NCBI RefSeq assembly: GCF_025370935.1
Contig: NC_133485.1
Coordinates: 17,276,073-17,340,072 of the forward strand
Source: Choristoneura fumiferana
Taxonomy: Eukaryota; Arthropoda; Insecta; Lepidoptera; Tortricidae
Reading direction: 5' to 3'
Length of the DNA stretch: 64,000 bases
Made by a program: the position numbers and the translations under genes. Every line of letters begins with the position of its first letter. Positions within the stretch are counted from its first letter, which is position 1. The notes below the pieces were generated by a model. The model did not search any database. It saw nothing but the letters and a program-made list of their open reading frames with translations, and had not been told where the DNA came from. Shown piece after piece: positions 40,011-49,676 of the stretch.

Positions 40011-42734
40011 CTGAAAACAATAAAAATACTAATCAGCACGTTCCTAACGATGTTGGTCGAAGTTCGATACCATTTGAGAAATCAATTTAGCATTTGTTAT
40101 AAGCGTTTAGCATCAATTGATGGGTGTACTACGTTTTAAACATAGCAACACAAATTGCTATAATTACTGGTATGGAGATAGCCCGTGGCACTTAACGTTG
40201 CCCGACATGATCGTGAGCCGGTACAATTAGTTAATAAAATTCTTTTCATTGTTCAGCCGGTATGTAGCTATTTATACGATTGTTAAGCGACAGATATGAT
40301 ACATCTTTTTTCTTGCGGAATTCCCTGCCTTCGTATGTATTTCTTGAACGCTACACTCTAAATTTTCAAATCTAAGGTGAATTGGTGCTGGGTACGCCGT
40401 TCAACTTCATCAGGCACACAGAACGTATAATAAGAGGATTAAAAATGTTATGAGAGTTAAAAGTGTGAAATTTATGTACGTGCAGTCATTAGCACCAATA
40501 TCTGACACAACAAGCGTGCATAAATATCAGATACGGTTCTATTTCTAGGGCCGGAAGAACGTGTCAGATATTTTGTACGTTTCGCTGTGGCAGATATTAA
40601 TGCTGGTGACTGTGCATATCGCTAAAAAGACATTTAATTTCCTCACTAAGTTTATAACAAATTGCTCAAGTATTAAGTACATAGATTATTGTTCAAAAAA
40701 CCGTGTGATCAATAGCAAGAGAAACTGCGGTTTTGCAAGACCATTTCTTGAGACTTCTCATCAAACTGGAACATAGGTATCGTGTCTTATGGTGGTTGCG
40801 ATGGATGGTACCACAAGCCACTACTGACGTAAGCAGGAAATTATTTCGTTTAGTTGGTCGGCTTCCCTAATGGTCCAGTTGGAAGGACACCTCTGGCGCG
40901 TAAAACCACACGAGAAGCAGTTTCAGCAGAAAATCCTTTTACTTTATTTTTCTGAACAAGTGCAATGCTATTGAAAACATAACATTTCTATTCCTAGTAT
41001 TATATTTTCTGTATTCAGGCGTGATTACAGACTAACGCAAGCTTATTTTGCAAACAAAAACATAACCCTCCTTCGAGCACTGGGGTAAAAAGTGGACTAT
41101 TCAACTTACCAAAATATAAGAGGTGTGAGTGCACACAGCTGCTACGAAGAACCCTCCTAGTATCCCCCCAACAATCCCAACACTCCTAAACGCGTAGGGC
41201 ATTGTCATAATACCACTGCCTAGTGTAGATTTCAATAAGTGTATCAGCGTTTGGCAGTCACTAGAAATAATAAAAAAGATTATTAGAAGTCAATCGCATC
41301 AATCAAAGAACAATGAGTGCCTGTACTTTATCGACGCAGAGATTACTTCAGAACGCTTGTTCCATCAATTTCAAGGTCTGGCTATATTTATGATTTTAAC
41401 TGACTATGTTTTTCATCATATAACTGTGTGATCGATCCATCATCATCAGCTGGAAGACGTCCGATGTCGAACAAAGACCTCCCAATTGTGAACACAGTGA
41501 ACAACAACTTCTTTTTCCCCCAAAGGTTACCCCAAGATCCATCTCAACAGATAAACGTTGGGGGATGAAAAGTCCTGGAGTGGCGACTGGCGACCACAAA
41601 CCGTAAGACAAAGCTTTCGCAGGCCTCCCACTAGGTAGACTGCCGAAATCGCGAGAGTTACGAGCAACCGGTAGATGCAAGTGGCGAGTAATGATTTTTT
41701 TTGTCCATTGTGGCATTCTAAAGGGGGGGCTATGTTCAGCAGTGGACGTCTTACAGCTGATGATGATGATGATGATGATCTTTACTGAATACTTCAATTC
41801 GTAACCAGGCAAAAAATATGTATTATACTCCAAATTATTGCTTGATTGCTGAGTGGGGACCTGTTTAGCGTCATGTATGTCTTTATTTGTTCTATGTTTG
41901 TTCCTATGTTTGTTTTTTATGGCGTTAAATAAATGTATTTTCTTTCTTTCTTTCAAATTAAGAAGTCCAAAAGACGTATCTTACTTACCTGGTTGCATTT
42001 TCTGTGTCCCTTTCCTTGAATGGGTCAAACTCTTTAGAATCTGTCAAGGGTGCGCCTTCGATATCTTGGACTTTTATTCTGTAACAAAAATTGAAATATT
42101 TAAAAATGTTAGTCCTTTTATCTTTTCAGTATAGTTTCTTCTCTTGTTTCTGATGTTCTGTCTAATATTCAAAGGTTAACTGGCATATATCTCTTTAAGG
42201 AATAGTTCGCCTTTGTCATCGTTATTCACATGTTATCTGTTCATTTCCTGTGTTTTATGTACAGTCACCAGCATTAATATCTGCCACAGCGGATCGTGCA
42301 AAATATCTGACACGTCCTACCGGCCCTAGGAATAGAGTCGTATCAGATATTTCACGCTTTGCTGTGTCAGATATTATTGCTAGTGACTGCATAATAAAGA
42401 CAATACAATACATATTTTTTTCTTTTTGTAAATACAGCATATTTTATGAGGGTGCCAATAACTGCTTATTAAATTAATAATGTTAAAGGAAGCTCCGTTT
42501 GCAACCCTATAAATTATTTCAGCTGTAATATCCGTGTGTTCATCTGCCTTTTTAGGGCTTTATCTTTAAAACTGAAAAAATTGGATAGTCTAAATCTTTA
42601 CAAATGGTTTATTTATTATTATGGCTGCCATAGCAATGAATAATAATAAACGAAAACAAAATAGAGTGATTCTGTTCAATTAGCTAGTGTCTATTTTCCA
42701 AATATTTTTATGTGTATCGAATATGTGTAAATAA

Positions 42735-42793
<59 letters not shown>

Positions 42794-43313
42794 ATATAAA
42801 ACCTAGGATTCTTCGAGACTATAGTGAATAGGCTGTTCAGTTACTGAACCAGTCTGTTACAACACCTTTGGGCTCATTTGGACTTTTCATCAGGTGAAAT
42901 AGGGGTCAATCTGTCAAGTGTCAGTTCTATGTAAAAAAAACGTAAAAAAAAATACTGAATTGAGTAGTTGCTCAGTTCGGTTTACTTCATTGCTGAATTG
43001 AGTCCTTACTCAGCTCAGTTTACTTCATTGCTGAATTGAGTACTTACTCAGATTGGTTTACTTCATTACTGAATATCAGACCATGCAGTTACTCAGATCA
43101 GTTCACTTTCAGCTCACTTTATTTTTCAGTTTACTTTATTACTTAATTGAGTACTTACTCAGATCCGTTTACATCTTGACTTAAGAGACTAAATACTTCA
43201 GGCGGTTTCTTTCCTTCGACCTAAAACGAAAAAAAAACTTACTTAGTAAAACAACATCTGTATATTTACATACATGTTGTAGAGAATACAAATTAAAATT
43301 TCATGCTTACCAT
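38841..43313 (-). CDS. Proton-coupled amino acid transporter (SLC36/PAT family)
   Basis: It is a multi-pass membrane symporter that moves amino acids with protons, related to insect pathetic/CG1139-type proteins; the exact substrate is unknown. I rebuilt five coding segments: 43313-43311 (ATG), 43220-43159, 42078-41989, 41260-41110 and 40010-38841, all with AG acceptors and GT donors and compatible phases (0, 2, 2, 0), giving 491 residues, the usual family length. The cytosolic N-terminus ends EFDPFKERDTENATSDCQT. TM1 begins LIHLLKSTLGSGIMTMPYAF, a hallmark of the family. Later segments include LMIPIILFVWVPDLKYLAPI, FAMGNIGVIMPLENSMKTP and IIRALLVIACVSVAIALPKI, about 11 helices. Introns carry MITE-1, RTE and LINE-tail insertions, but the coding sequence is intact. 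The family is very likely; the subfamily is not resolved. Confidence 0.92.
40011..41109 (-). other. Transporter intron 4
   Basis: 1,099 bp, donor GTAAGT, acceptor TTTCAG. It contains a MITE-1 at 40481-40616 and no other recognised repeat. Confidence 0.85.
40481..40616. mobile_element. MITE-1 in transporter intron 4
   Basis: GCAGTCATTAGCACCAATAT to TTAATGCTGGTGACTGTG; same palindrome as 18470-18604. Confidence 0.85.
41110..41260 (-). CDS. Transporter exon with TM1
   Basis: Acceptor ATTATTTCTAG, donor GTAAGTTG. It encodes DCQTLIHLLKSTLGSGIMTM through GGILGGFFVAAVCTHTSYIL. The first base completes AGT (Ser) with the previous exon. Confidence 0.9.
41445..41785 (+). pseudogene. RTE LINE 3' end in intron 3, with an inverted scrap
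   Basis: The main part from 41550 (AGATAAACGTTGGGGGATG) to the (GATGAT)n tail at 41785 is plus-strand RTE. The 41445-41490 part, CATCAGCTGGAAGACGTCCG, is an inverted tail piece. It lies antisense to the host gene. Confidence 0.75.
41845..41957 (+). mobile_element. LINE 3' tail in intron 3
   Basis: GTTAAATAAATGTATTTTC plus CTTTCTTTCTTTC, the same tail type as 13120 and 14500. Confidence 0.55.
41989..42078 (-). CDS. Transporter exon, cytosolic N-terminal region
   Basis: Acceptor TTTTTGTTACAG, donor GTAAGTAAG. It encodes IKVQDIEGAPLTDSKEFDPF and KERDTENAT. One base completes GAA with exon 2 and two bases start AGT with the next exon. Confidence 0.88.
42260..42392. mobile_element. MITE-1 in transporter intron 2
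   Basis: TACAGTCACCAGCATTAATA to TTGCTAGTGACTGCA; the palindrome is intact. Confidence 0.85.
42739..42790. repeat. (CT)n microsatellite in intron 2
   Basis: About 25 CT units without interruption. Confidence 0.95.
42955..43180 (-). repeat. 38-bp minisatellite overlapping the exon-2 splice donor
   Basis: Units start at 42955, 42993 and 43031 in exact 38-bp steps. A degraded unit covers about 43069-43141 and a last unit 43142-43179. On the minus strand each repeats a CTGAGTAAG-type donor followed by ACTCAATT. The real donor of exon 2 is in the last-listed unit. Confidence 0.88.
43159..43220 (-). CDS. Transporter exon 2
   Basis: Acceptor TTTTCGTTTTAG, donor CTGA|GTAAGT. It encodes VEGKKPPEVFSLLSQDVNGS plus GA. 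Without this exon the flanking exons would create TGA at the junction, which supports it. Confidence 0.82.
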
Positions 43314-43363
43314 TTTCCTGTTTGGTAACTGCTATTTACTAGTTGTATTTTATTCAGGTTTTC
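43311..43363 (-). CDS. Transporter start exon (5' UTR plus ATG)
   Basis: Acceptor TTATTTGTATTTGCAG at 43364; donor directly after the start codon (GGAAAATG|GTAAGC). Only the three bases 43311-43313 are coding; an in-frame TAG upstream rules out an earlier start in this exon. Confidence 0.7.
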
Positions 43364-44131
43364 CTGCAAATACAAATAAATTGTCAATGAAATATCTACA
43401 TATTACAAGTAGGTGAGCGTGTCACTCTGATGCCTACGTTTGTGTATAAGTATTGATATATTTATGCTTGTTTAGGTATTCCGTAGCTTAGTCATTCAAC
43501 TCGTATATAATCATCATCACCATCATCGGGTACGAATGTTTTAAAATAGATAGACAAAAACTTTAAGCACCACAAAACATACATGACCTAAAATAACAAT
43601 TATTAATTAAAAAAGTAAAAATAAATGTAACTGAAACCGTGTGTAAACCTGTGTTTATATGTGTGTGCGCTTGTTCGTTACTGTTCGCACTAAAAAACTA
43701 AACTGGTTTTAATGATATTTATATCCCAATTCAATTTTATTTTAATGTCAACATTCCCACAGGATCATCAGATGAAAAATCCCGGAATTTCAACTAGTAA
43801 GTCTAAAGATATAAAGTTTTGCAGCAGTATAGTAAAATATTATTAGGTACAAGACAAGTGACGTCAGAGATACGTATACATTTTATTACCTTATCCTTCT
43901 ATGTATGTATGTAAACTCTTTATTGTATAAAAATAAATAAACATAAACAAAACTGTGTCAACTTTTACTTGAATTTGTTTAAAAATGTCAGGTCAGCCAG
44001 ATATAGCTGAACCGATTTAGATGAAATTTGGCATATATAATTATATATAGTATATAGCTTTTAAACTTAACTGCCAAGAACATAGGATGGTTTAACCAGA
44101 AAATTGCAGACATGAAATTTTGTAGTACTTA
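43364..44131. other. Presumed 5' UTR intron
   Basis: AT-rich; a short HEL-like phrase (GAACCGATTTAGATGAAATT) near 44010. No exon is seen. Confidence 0.45.
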
Positions 44132-44222
44132 AGTAAATAAATGTCATAGGACATTATTGACACCAATTGACCTAGTCCCAAACTAAGCAAAGCTTGTAAG
44201 TACATACATGAGAACAGAGCTT
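44132..44222 (-). mobile_element. SINE-3 tail fragment
   Basis: CATAGGACATTATTGACACC, AATTGACCTAGTCCCAAACT and GAGAACAGAG. Confidence 0.65.
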
Positions 44223-44436
44223 GTACAGAGATCTACGAAAAAAAAATTTTTTTTTAGACTGAGATGATGATGATGACTATTTTTATTATTAATGTGACAC
44301 GCTAAAGACGACTCTCGTGCGTGTTTTGTATCTCTACGAAACATTTGCAAGTTTGCAACAAAAAAAATCATTACTGCTCTATAAATTTCACAGTCGCAAT
44401 CCTAACCTCGAAAGTGTGTCAGCTTTAAATTGTTAC

Positions 44437-44600
44437 CTGATATCCGTTGAGGAACAACGCCAAAATGAATGTATATCACAATTCTGTTCACAACAGTCCC
44501 ATTCAATCACAATTATCACATACGTTTCACTCGCACTTCATAAAAACAATATACGCGAGAACGGCGCAAAAAACGTGCGCCTCCGCCGCTGGTTGTACAT
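44437..44600 (-). other. Putative 5' UTR first exon of the transporter
   Basis: On the minus strand a GC-richer stretch (GCGCCGTTCTCGCGTATATT) with no repeat match runs to a donor, CGGATATCAG|GTAACA. It would splice to 43363. The start of transcription is not fixed and no TATA is evident. Confidence 0.35.
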
Positions 44601-44734
44601 TGATTGATGCTGAAAAGTAGTGCCGCTACGTTTAAATGTTCGTCCTCGGCTGACGTAACTATTACTGTTGTATACAGAATACACCACGTGCGGGGTATAC
44701 CGGAGGATACAAATATAATAATATAAGCAGGAAA

Positions 44735-45060
44735 ATACAGTGGTCTCGGTGCCGAATATGATTTTGTACCTTTCGGCGTCGAGACCCTTGGTCCGTGGGG
44801 CCCTGGCGCGCTGAGTCTTTTCAAAGATCTATCAAAGAGACTCAGAGATACCACAGGAGACCGAAGTGCTGGCAGTTTCCTCGCTAAACGCATCAGTCTT
44901 GCGATCCAGCGGGGAAATGCTGCCAGCATCTTTGGTACCATGCCGCAGGGTCCATTTTTAGATTTATTATAGTTTTGGTTTATTTAATTTTATTGTACCT
45001 AATATACCTTTTTTATAGTTGGACCTGTATTGTTCTGGAAATAAAGTCATTACTTGGATT
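44735..45060 (+). pseudogene. 3' end of a restriction-endonuclease-type LINE
   Basis: FVPFGVETLGPWGPGALSLF, then FLAKRISLAIQRGNAASIFG and MPQGPFLDLL plus stop. It aligns in pattern to the C-terminus of the intact ORF at 49677 (AVETFGPWSS..., QRGNAASVLGTMP) but is a separate lineage, the same as 16490-16712. The 3' UTR ends near GGAAATAAAGTC. Confidence 0.82.
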
Positions 45061-45069
45061 TATACAGTC

Positions 45070-45195
45070 ATATACCAGAACCTTTGTGCCACTAATGTGA
45101 TGTTGACATTCCGTATATTTGCCAAAGAAATCATAGCAAAATTCATTATGAAAAGGTTCCAGCCTGGTACTTAATTAAGTTTCCTCAACTGGACC
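45070..45195. mobile_element. MITE-4-like remnant
   Basis: TTCATTATGAAAAGGTTCCA and GCCTGGTACTTAATTAAG resemble the palindrome at 52904-53015. Confidence 0.4.
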
Positions 45196-45507
45196 TGTAT
45201 TTATTTCCCAAAGGAATAATAATTACCATATTTTCCTGTACAAATTATTGTCGCTGTTATTATAAATAAATACACTAGTCAAAAGAAATAAGGGTCTCTT
45301 AAGTCTCATCTGTAAGATGAAAACAAAATGTACCTTTACCTTCTTACGTTTTTATCTGAGTAAATTTAATTGAATGAAAAGTATTTGAATTGCGTTACGT
45401 TGAATTAATTAAACCATTTTAGATAAGGTATGTTATAAAGAATGTATATATTATTATAGCTATTTTCGTTTTATTTACATTTTATTATATTTAGTGAAGC
45501 AGAAGAT
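45196..45507. other. No feature recognised
   Basis: AT-rich spacer. Confidence 0.35.
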
Positions 45508-45602
45508 CGTGAGTTCAAACCCGGGCGCGCAACTCTGAAAAAAAAAAAAAAAAAAAAAGGCCTGAGGCCAGCAGTGGGACGTTATACGCCGGGATGGCTG
45601 TT
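45508..45602 (+). mobile_element. SINE-1 with a deleted middle and poly(A) insert
   Basis: The head GTGAGTTCAAACCCGGGC is followed by a run of about 20 A and then GGCCAGCAGTGGGACGTTAT. The body is replaced by the A-run. Confidence 0.65.
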
Positions 45603-45857
45603 TTGATCCGCTTTCGACCTGCGCGAAGTGATAAAACTAATTGGCGTCTGTGAATGCGACATTTAAAATTATTCTAGTACAGCATGCTCAATTAATCCGT
45701 GCGCGTAAAAACTTCAGTACAATGACCTTGGGACAAATTATTGGAACGCGATACAAACGCTGCGCCGGCGCAAGCAAACGTAGTTCTATTTTCGTTTGAG
45801 CGAGTTGTGTCAAAACGGCGTCGAACAGAATGCACGTGTGTCGTCAAATACTGAGGA
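45603..45857. other. Low-copy spacer
   Basis: GC-richer at 45745-45840 (GCTGCGCCGGCGCAAGCAAA). No call. Confidence 0.3.
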
Positions 45858-45962
45858 GCTGCTACGAAAATCGAAGTTCGTATCGTACCGTCCCTCTCAC
45901 TCTCGTATTAAATAATATAAGCGTCAGCGGGACGGTAAGATACGAAGTTCGAATTTCCCACC
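45858..45962. mobile_element. MITE-3, uninterrupted
   Basis: AAAATCGAAGTTCGTATCGT and GATACGAAGTTCGAATTT are inverted around TCTCACTCTCG. It serves as the empty site for the SINE-1 at 11025. Confidence 0.85.
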
Positions 45963-45965
45963 ACG

Positions 45966-46102
45966 GCCTGCAGGGCTACTACGAAACTCGAAACTCGAAG
46001 TTCGTGTCGTGCGGTCCCTCTGACACTTATACTATTTAATACCAGAGCGAGAGGGACGGTACGATCCGAACTACGAGTTTCGAGTTTCATAGTATCCCTG
46101 CT
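45966..46102. mobile_element. MITE-3, adjacent second copy
   Basis: GCAGGGCTACTACGAAACTC at the left and GAGTTTCATAGTATCCCTGC at the right are complements. Confidence 0.88.
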
Positions 46103-46449
46103 GGTGATATCGAGTTCATCGATTCTGTGTTGCCATCCGCAGATTTCAGCAAAAAAAAACCAGTGAGCGTTCGAGGAAACTCGATAGTCAAGCGTGTAGA
46201 AATCGGTTTTCTATCATCTGCCCGAATTTCAGCAAATATATCCATAATTTCGGCCCGATTCATCCCCGCCTATATGCTATGCATCCCACGGCAATTCTGA
46301 AAATACTATTTCAGGTGAAAATTATGGAAAATGCATACCTACATTATTTACTGATATTCTGGCAGACGATAGAAAACCGATCGACCGAACGGATGGGTAG
46401 TGAACCATGGGAATACTAAAATTTGCATGACGAATACAAGCGGATAATG
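46103..46449. other. No gene recognised
   Basis: Nothing assigned. Confidence 0.35.
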
Positions 46450-46452
46450 CAT

Positions 46453-46544
<92 letters not shown>

Positions 46545-46588
46545 ATACACACACACGCACGCACGCGCACGCACGCACGCACGCACAG
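46450..46588. repeat. (CA)n then (GCAC)n microsatellite
   Basis: About 45 CA units followed by CGCACGCACGCGCACGCACG. The Cys-Val and His-Thr ORFs here are artefacts. Confidence 0.95.
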
Positions 46589-47415
46589 TGTACTTAATCT
46601 GGCGAATTGTGCGGTGCGTCCATAGAGCTAACGAAATGCAAGTGATCGCTCTAACGCCGCAACGTAATATATGTTTAATCTAGGTTGTACATGACCTCCA
46701 AATATTTACAAAATAAATATTTACATAGTCCAGTACGTCAGTCAAGCCAGCTGTTCAGACCAGCATTGTTACTACGTGTGCATGTAAGTAATTAGCAGAA
46801 AGAAGGCAAAAAAGAGAATTCGTTTTTTTTGTGTTACCACATTATTAATAACTGCTATAAGAAATATCGCTATGGAACTTCAGAAAAATTACTGTCAGTT
46901 ATTTTTTTTTTGTTTAGCGGTTTTCGCGTTATAAGATTTAATTTATTTACCAACAAATTAGGTGTTATTTATACCTAAAATTTTAGATAATTTTATATTA
47001 CTTATTTTTCATTTATTTTTTAATATTTTATGTCATATTATGTACTTCTACTATTTTTGTGTGTATCACGTGTGCGTCGAATAAACTTTTTTAATTCTTT
47101 CATTCATTCAAAAATTAATTGTTTTAATGTAAAAAAAGTATTGGTACCTAATTTGTTAACAAATTGTATTCTGTAGCGAGAACACTTTTAAATAACAAAA
47201 ATAATATAATAATCCTCCTTCTTCGCAGTCGGGTAAAAAATAAATACGTTGCACGTTACGTGCTGCAGAAGACCCTGGTTCGACTCCTGGTTCCTTGCAT
47301 TTCTTTTCTATTTTTTCAAATATTTTCTAATTACTCTAGTTATATTTCATTTAAGTAAAAAAATAATAGAAACGCCACGCGCACTAAAAAAGAAACCTGA
47401 TTACGTGACTACACA
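46589..47415. other. No gene; LINE-like tail at 47020-47105
   Basis: TTCTACTATTTTTGTGTGTA, TCGAATAAAC and TTTCATTCATTC match 27815-27910. Confidence 0.4.
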
Positions 47416-47550
47416 GCAGGGCTACTCCGAAACTCGAAACTCGAAGTTCGTGGCGTGCGGTCCCTCTCGCACTCGTATTAAACAGTGTAAGTGTCAGAGG
47501 GACCGCACGACACGAACTTCGAGTTTCGAGTTTCGTAGTAGCCTTGCAGG
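47416..47550. mobile_element. MITE-3 copy
   Basis: GCAGGGCTACTCCGAAACTC to GAGTTTCGTAGTAGCCTTGC, centre AAACAGTGTAAGTGTCAG. Confidence 0.88.
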
Positions 47551-48344
47551 TACAATTCTTTTCTCAACTCATTTATGAGACAGCTATTTGATCAAACAAC
47601 GAATTGCTGCAAAGGTGCGGATTCCACACAAATATACAGACGTCTCTTTCTATTATCATTGGCTTAACGAGATAGGTTGTAGTTGAAGTGAATGCTATTT
47701 GAGACAGCAAACTGCAGTGTAGAGTAGGTAAGGATAAAATATTAATAATAAGATTTTCCGTGTCAAGAATGAGATTTTAGAATGGTTTTCTGAATGAATT
47801 TATGTAAAGTTTTTTCCTTGTAACTTGACTTCGTGCATCACAAAAACGGTGTACACCGTCATCATCTCAGCCTATATACCTACGTGATATTTAGAGACCG
47901 GATTATATGCAACATAAAAGACATCAAATATTCATGCGAATATAGCAATATGCTAGCTAGAAATATGCATGAAAACTGTCAAAATATGCAACATTACATT
48001 AAGAAATTCTTTATTTTTCTATTTATTTTAAAAACTAAATAGCGACACTGACAAATAAAAATAAATATTTCTATTTTAACAACGAGATGCTGTTCCAAAT
48101 TTTCAGTACTACAACATGTGCCTTTAATCACTCAAAATATTTCTAAAAGTGGAAAAATAGCGTTCTACATTCACTAATGTAACTGGTCAGCAATTTGAAT
48201 TGGAGTGCTACGTGAGCATAAATTGCTTCTGACAATGAATCATTAAACTATCCTACCCAGAAATATTGCAAATATAAATAGTTAAAATGTGTATCATCAC
48301 AAGATTTTAGATAAAATATACAATAACCGATGATAACCGGCTAT
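47551..48344. other. No gene recognised
   Basis: A SINE-1 scrap, CATCATCTCAGCCTATATAC, near 47860. Otherwise AT-rich. Confidence 0.4.
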
Positions 48345-48515
48345 GCCAATGACATTGCAGGGCACATGCCCCTTCTCAGCCGTAGTTCCCACGCGGGTCG
48401 ACTGCGAATTGGGAACTTCACGCACACCGTTCAAATACTTTGCAGGCTTGGGTTGTGCAGGGTTGGGTTTCCTCTTCATGTTTTCCTTCGCCGTGGTCGT
48501 GGTAAATTTCAAAAT
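48345..48515 (-). mobile_element. SINE-1, partial
   Basis: GCAGGGCACATGCCCCTTCT, GTTCCCACGCGGGTCGACTG and TTCCTCTTCATGTTTTCC. Confidence 0.7.
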
Positions 48516-48655
48516 ATAATTTAATTTAATGATAAAAATTTAATTATATAATTCATTCAAATAATATTTTTAAGTAGGTACCTATCAATAAATGGTATAT
48601 CAAAAATAAAATAAATAAGTTTTATTCAATACAATAATAAAAATTAATTACCAGC

Positions 48656-48885
48656 CTTTGCCCGCGGCTTCGCCCGCGTGGAATTCTGTTATCGCGCGCT
48701 GTTCCCTCGGGAACTGTGCAAATTTCCGGGATAAAAAGTAGCCTATGTCACTCTCTGCCCCATAAACCAACTCTATGCCAGAAATCACGTCGATCCGTCG
48801 CTCCGTTTCGACGTGAAAGACGGACAAACATACATACAAACATACAAACACATACACACTTTCGCATTTATAATATTACCTATAT
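48656..48885 (-). mobile_element. HEL, complete
   Basis: GCCCGCGGCTTCGCCCGCGT through GACGTGAAAGACGGACAAAC to CTTTCGCATTTATAATATTA, the complement of 21827-22046. Confidence 0.85.
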
Positions 48886-48965
48886 TATATATTATTTTAT
48901 TATTAAGTATGGATGTCAACAATACGTGTGTTCCTTTTTTTACAGTTAAAAAGGCCTTGAATAAT

Positions 48966-49175
48966 CCCTACTAATATTATAAATGCGAAAGTAACTCTGT
49001 CTGTCTGTCTGTCTGTTACGCTTTCACGTCGAAACCACTGAACTGTTTGATGAAATTTGGTATATAGGAAGTTTGAACCCCAAGGATCAACGTAGGATAC
49101 CTTTTATTCCGGTAGAGGGCGCCACCGCGCGATAACCTAGATCCGCGCAGATGAAGTCGCGGGCATAAGCTAGTA
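48966..49175 (+). mobile_element. HEL, complete
   Basis: CTACTAATATTATAAATGCG, TTTCACGTCGAAACC, then GATGAAGTCGCGGGCATAAG and CTAGT. It lies opposite to the HEL copy 80 bp upstream. Confidence 0.85.
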
Positions 49176-49676
49176 TATTATATTTGTTGAAATTAAATGA
49201 AAATGAAGTGCGTTACCATAACGTTACCAGACTTGTCATAGACTGTTGGCAGTAATTTCAATAAGTCAATGAACTTTCTCACCACGTGGTTGTGTTTATA
49301 TTTGTTTATCGACATATTACGAGTATGTCACGTCAATGTCAAAACTTTTTGACGAAATCTGAAAAAATATTATTTATTTGGAAATTATAAGGATAAGGAT
49401 AAACTTTTTGTCGACGAATAGCCAAGGTGCGAAGGTTTTTCATCGTTTTTGGTGGTACTTCCCAGCCAAAATATCCATTTCGGGTCCAGATGACAAACTT
49501 GTATATAAGTGACAGCTAGAACGCATAGAGAACACGGCCTTCGAGACTCCACAACCTCCACCAAGCATTCCTTCGTGCTTCGCCATCGGTTACCGGGGTG
49601 ACAACTGCGTCAACATGTCACTAATTTCAAGAATTTTATTATTTGTTTACAATATGAGTGTTTACGTTTTTTTATA
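49176..49676 (+). other. Presumed 5' UTR and flank of the intact LINE
   Basis: No repeat match. TTCGAGACTCCACAACCTCC and CCATCGGTTACCGGGGTGAC are GC-richer just upstream of the ORF. The left end of the element was not located. Confidence 0.4.

Noticed and set aside
41396..41956. 186-codon minus-strand ORF
   Set aside because: It crosses an RTE 3' end and a LINE tail within a transporter intron, and it has no domain.
44516..44941. 141-codon minus-strand ORF
   Set aside because: It is antisense to the plus-strand LINE C-terminus at 44735-45060, whose protein motifs are clear.
46322..46683. Cys-Val and His-Thr ORFs
   Set aside because: They are translations of the (CA)n/(GCAC)n tract.
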